Positions 59,821-64,000 of a DNA stretch of 64,000 nucleotides are shown piece after piece. Under the pieces are notes generated by a model. That model was not told the origin of the DNA. It made no database searches and saw only the letters and a list, made by a program, of their open reading frames with translations. A program made the position numbers and the translations under genes. The stretch is from contig VZDJ01000623.1 in the NCBI GenBank assembly GCA_008694505.1, positions 14,224,988-14,288,987 on the forward strand, in the 5' to 3' direction. Each line of letters opens with the position of its first letter. Positions within the stretch are counted from its first letter, which is position 1. The DNA comes from Cyanoderma ruficeps. Taxonomy: Eukaryota > Chordata > Aves > Passeriformes > Timaliidae.

Positions 59821-62800
59821 TCCTTGGATTTTTCCTGAAAATAATTTGTATGTGTAAAGCAATTTCAGATTTCTGACAGTGAACTATGTTAATGATTCCT
59901 AATTTCAAGTTCAGTGATTCTTGTTTTCTTCTGAGATTGACAGAATGTCATACATTATTAAAAAAAAAAACAAACAAAAACCAAAAAAACCTGGTTTACA
60001 TTCAGAAGATAGAGAACAAAAAGATACACATTTCTGTTCATCTTGGTCTTTATTGTAACTTGACTTTAGTAATTTTTTTTTAGGATATTTTTCTATATAG
60101 ACAGATGGGATCTTAACTTGGATTTTTTTGAGTCCCTGAAAATAAGTAAGTACTTGTAACTGATAGTTAGCAGTTCTCCTTTAAATTTTCTTCTTTTTCT
60201 TGTAGAAGAAGTTTCATAAGCATAAGATTTACTTTGATTTAGACTAGTCATTGCCAGGCTCTAAAGAGAAAGCAAAGCATGCCAATTGGGTATTTAAAAA
60301 CAGATCATATATGAGGAAGAAATATTTAGAATACATCATTGGTAGCAAATTAAATCCTCATATGCATTTTTCTGGAACATTATCTCTTGAACCAGAAACT
60401 CTGTTTACAAGAGTTGAATAACCTTGTTGGCTATCTTCCTTATAAGCATATAGGATTAAATAAAAAGAAGAGAACATTGTAAAAATTGGAAGGCAGAGTC
60501 TGAAGATTGCACCATTAAAGTTGCCATCTCCCTTTGTTACAATATCTCCATCTTCTTCCAACTCACAATCAAACTATTCTTAAATGCCCCTTCTGACACC
60601 AGTTACTGTATAAATTGTCTTCGGTAAAATTAAGTCCCCTGTTTCTTACTGTGTAGACTACATCTATATACAAAGTAATTAGGATTTATGCGAGTAGTTC
60701 AACCAGTTAATGCAAAAACCAGTGAGATACCACCTCAGGAACACAACACATGACTGAGTTCTAGGATTATGATTACATTCCTAACTTTTTTTCCCTGGAA
60801 AACAGGTTTTTTCATGATACTTGTACACAGGACAGTGTTTTCTCAAAGGTTCAAACTTTGAGGTAACAGCTTAAAAGGTTCAGAATGAATATATCTAAAA
60901 ACAAACAAGAAATGGAGTCCTGTTATTGCCTCATGCAGTCACCTTTGTGAGGAGAAAACAGACACTCAGTGTTCAATATGGTGAGCACGCAGGAAATTAG
61001 CATATTTAAATTTAAAATGTCCATCCCAGTCTATTATATTGCATTCATGTTTTCCTAAGTGATATTTTTCATTTTAAATCATCAAATAATTTTTAAAACA
61101 AAGATTATTTTGGATAAATTTCAAGAATTATTTTGAAAATTCTCTTCCCAGAACCCAAAAAAGTAGCATGTTGTGAGCTAATACTGTCAGAATGCTGTGT
61201 ATTTTGGCAAGGCTGGAGAGTGTTTCAGCAGAAAACATCTTCAAAGGATAATTGAAATCTAAGATTTCTATTATATTATTCTGTAGAAGATAAATTAAAA
61301 ATAAATTTGAAAAAACAATTAGAAGGGTCAACATTCTACATAGTTTTGGGGGTTGTACGATCTGTAAAATAATCAGCTCATTGAATTCATGTACTCATTA
61401 ATATTTTCATTGCATATTGTTCTTCCTGATCAGTACCTGTACTAATTGCCATAATAAGCCATTTGTATTTTTTTCTGTGTGACACTGCCCAGTAAATTCT
61501 TCCTGGAAGTATTTTCATGTTTTCATTCAAAAATTGATGTAGCAGTCAGCTGTTTATGCAGGCAGTTCAGGGTTGTTTTCTATTACAATAAAAAGCATTT
61601 TCAACAAATAGAAACTTTGAGAGGCATGCTGTAGTTTTCATCAAATGCATTTTCTGATAAGACACAGTGACAAGGTTTATAAAATTCCATATTTTTAAAA
61701 CAGCAACTGTTGTTCATTCATTTTTTATGGACATCCTGCAATCCCATAGCAGATCAAGATCTTTCACAGTTTTCATTACCATTAGGATATGTTTCTTCAA
61801 ATTACTATTTAAAGATAAACATTTTCCACTGTTACCCTTCTTTCTGTGTCTTTTTAGACACCAGAAGGTGAAACAAAAATAAAATTTGATCAGATTCCAT
61901 GCCTGTTTTTTTCCAGAAGTGAAAATTCCTTCCTTGCAGAGAGCTCATCTCAAAGTCTCTGGTAGCTAAAAGCACAATAAAATCCATTCCAACAATACCA
62001 ATACCCTCCAAACACCTTCCATGTCTAAGTTAATTGAAGTATTTTAAGTCCCCAAAGAAATGAGAAGAGATAAAGTTAATTCCATGTTTAGAGACATTTT
62101 TCTTATTTTGAGGTAGAGATCATCTTTGAGATTCAATTATTTTGAGGTCTACAGTACTAGGAATATGGTAAACCACAACAGAATTAGCTTTAAGAGTATA
62201 CTGTCAGAAGCTCTGTCTATTTTATTAAATTCTGGGATACTTCTGAGCCCTTGGTCTGATTTCCCTAGTTGTTCCCCATTTTTAAGGATGGTTTACATTC
62301 AAAGCAAGAGAAAGAAAAAAGAACAGGGTCAAGAATATATTATCAGCCTAATAAGAAAAAATTAAATGCAAATGAAAAGCAACATTCCAGCTACAATGAT
62401 AGCAACAAGTATAGTACAAATTAGTACAGGAAAAACTATATATTATTACCTTTAGAATCCTTTTAGAACATCCTTTGTTAAAAGATATCCTTATTTGCTG
62501 ACACTGTATTCACCTTCCCAGTTTCCCTCCAGTTTCCCCAGCCAAGTGGGGTTGTGCTGTCATGGTGAGTCACCAACGTGCTGAGCACCTTCCTGGGAGA
62601 AATGCAGAGTTACTGGTCAGGGTCCCATAATCCTCAATGTTTGGATGTGCCTGGGTTTATTAGATATATATTTTGATGTATATTAGAAATGTATACTAAT
62701 GTATACTACCTATGAACCCAGCAAAACCAGGCTGTAAATAAAGTCTCTTAAGCTTTTCCTTTATATAAGCAGTTACTGAGGTGATTTTAAGCTGATTTTT

Positions 62801-63743
62801 TTTTTGTCACAGAAAAATTTTTTTTCTCAATCTAGTAAAAATTCTCATAAAACTTGTCTTCTTCCCTTAAAAGTGATTGATATATCAGAAAAACCTTCGA
62901 GGACTTAGACCTGAAAACTAAATAGTGAGAAAATAATTTGACTTTGGAAGTTATTTTAAAGTAAAAGGGACAACATAAAAAAATGTGGGAAACATAAGAA
63001 AAGATAACCAGCATGCTCCAACAGTTAATTTTGTGATTAACAGTATGAGAGTGGAGCTAAAAAAGAAAATATTCTGTTTCATTATTAAGTTCCATACAGT
63101 CTCACTACTTTCTGCTTTTAAAAAAAATATTTGGAAGAGCCTGAATTCCATGTATTTATTTAATTTTCTGCTTTATTTTCCATTTTCCAATTAAAAATTC
63201 CCTCAATACTAATTTTCTAGCACATTCTTTAGTAAACACTTAACAAAAACAACAACAAAAGCTTTAAGGATTAAAATTTGATTATTAAGAAGTGTCTAGT
63301 AGGTAACATCTTAGTCTATATTTTTTACTAACAATCTGTCAATAAAGAGCTTAATCTTCAAATTCTTGAAACCACTGGAAAGGAAATATATCCGAATATC
63401 TAAAGTACAATCAGGCACTGACCTAAGACCTTTGAAAATCTATTAAAAAAAAAAAAAAAGTTAGTAAATACATGAAACAGAAATTTCTTCACAATTATTA
63501 TACTTACCTGGGCTGAGACTTTCCTTCAATCTTTACATTTATTGGAAGCAAGGTATTAGAGCGTCATGCTTATTTCAAGTGTGTGTGCTCAATATTTTGC
63601 TACAGTTTCCTTCTTTCCCTTTCTGGATCAAAATCATTGATTCTGTCCTGGAGTTAAAATTCCCTACTATGAAATTTTTTGATAATTTAAATTCTGATCA
63701 GCTCTATTTAGAAACATTTTCATCTGGTCCTGATTATATTCAG
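59821..63743. other. AT-rich noncoding DNA
   Basis: An A-rich tract at 59959-59990 and an A15 run at about 63447-63461 are low complexity. A slightly GC-richer patch at 62510-62650 is unidentified. No gene or transposon recognised. Confidence 0.5.
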
Positions 63744-63860
63744 ACACAAAATATTTCATATAAATGGGTTAAATTGAAAGGTCGAGCTTTTGATGGACCA
63801 AATCTACTGGAAAAAGGAAACTCATTGTGTTATCACAGGACATCTACCAACTCTTTATAG
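63744..63860 (+). other. Weak candidate exon with perfect donor
   Basis: The stretch follows a possible 3' splice site (ATATTCAG, ending 63743) and ends in TATAG directly before GTGAGT (63861-63866), a near-ideal 5' splice site. One frame is open for 38 codons, but its TAG stop is the last codon before the donor, and the other two frames close early. A coding role would need this to be a terminal coding exon followed by a spliced untranslated exon, which is unusual. A noncoding transcript exon or chance is more likely. I do not recognise the peptide. Confidence 0.15.
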
Positions 63861-64000
63861 GTGAGTAAAACATGCTGAGGGAGATCTCAGAATGGGATTT
63901 AGGGAATATTTTGCCGAAGCCCATCATGCTATTATTATCTAAATTAAACTGCAGAATTAAATTGTCACAGGACGAAAGTCAAAAGTACAAATTAAATCAA
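63861..64000. other. AT-rich noncoding DNA to window end
   Basis: No feature recognised. Confidence 0.5.

Noticed and set aside
1..64000. tRNA, rRNA, CRISPR array or bacterial operon
   Set aside because: No tRNA TpsiC-type box, no rRNA-like sequence, no regularly spaced identical repeats, and no ribosome-binding-site-led long frames were seen on either strand.

Overview
This window looks like nuclear DNA from a bird, most likely a passerine or close relative. It is AT-rich, contains no bacterial-style coding blocks, and carries old avian-type repeats. There are at least four CR1 LINE tails, three with the usual CR1 3' terminal octamer-like end. There are also several endogenous-retrovirus LTR remnants that I recognise as bird types (ERVL-like and ERVK-like), plus sparse microsatellites. 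No complete protein-coding gene is visible. The window reads as a gene desert or the inside of a very large intron. Single N bases at 7620, 17065 and 48021 mark unresolved positions in an assembly.

Layout. 1-1237: unremarkable AT-rich DNA. 1238-2083: nearly full-length ERVL-like solo LTR (+). 2215-2542: probable second LTR (-) with CCAAT, TATA and AATAAA signals in order. 2543-16900: single-copy-looking AT-rich DNA with a few conserved-element-like patches (about 4230-4640, 12940-13450, 14880-15640) and simple repeats. 16925-17056: CR1 tail (+). 17183-17238: 28-bp tandem duplication. 17585-17990: GC-rich patch with retained CpGs. 19293-19395: best candidate for an internal exon. 24478-25023: solo LTR with TG...CA ends and a perfect 5-bp target-site duplication. 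29248-29660: ERV LTR/leader remnant with a tandemly duplicated unit. 32391-32970: another LTR (+). 33532-33885: another ERVL-like LTR (+). 38711-38898: CR1 tail (-), directly abutted by an ERVL-like LTR (-) at 38899-39400. 45253-46365: the largest CR1 (-), covering part of the reverse transcriptase and the 3' end, with a duplicated-looking segment. 47770-47793: (GA)12. 57415-57778: CR1 tail (+). The rest is AT-rich and featureless to inspection.

No genes can be shown to work together. What the window offers is a record of transposable-element insertions in a low-repeat avian background, a few possible exons (19293-19395, and more weakly 5788-5874 and 63744-63860), and several patches with motif clusters typical of vertebrate enhancers. 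Repeat family names come from recognising the sequence type, not from a database search. Exon and enhancer calls are inference.
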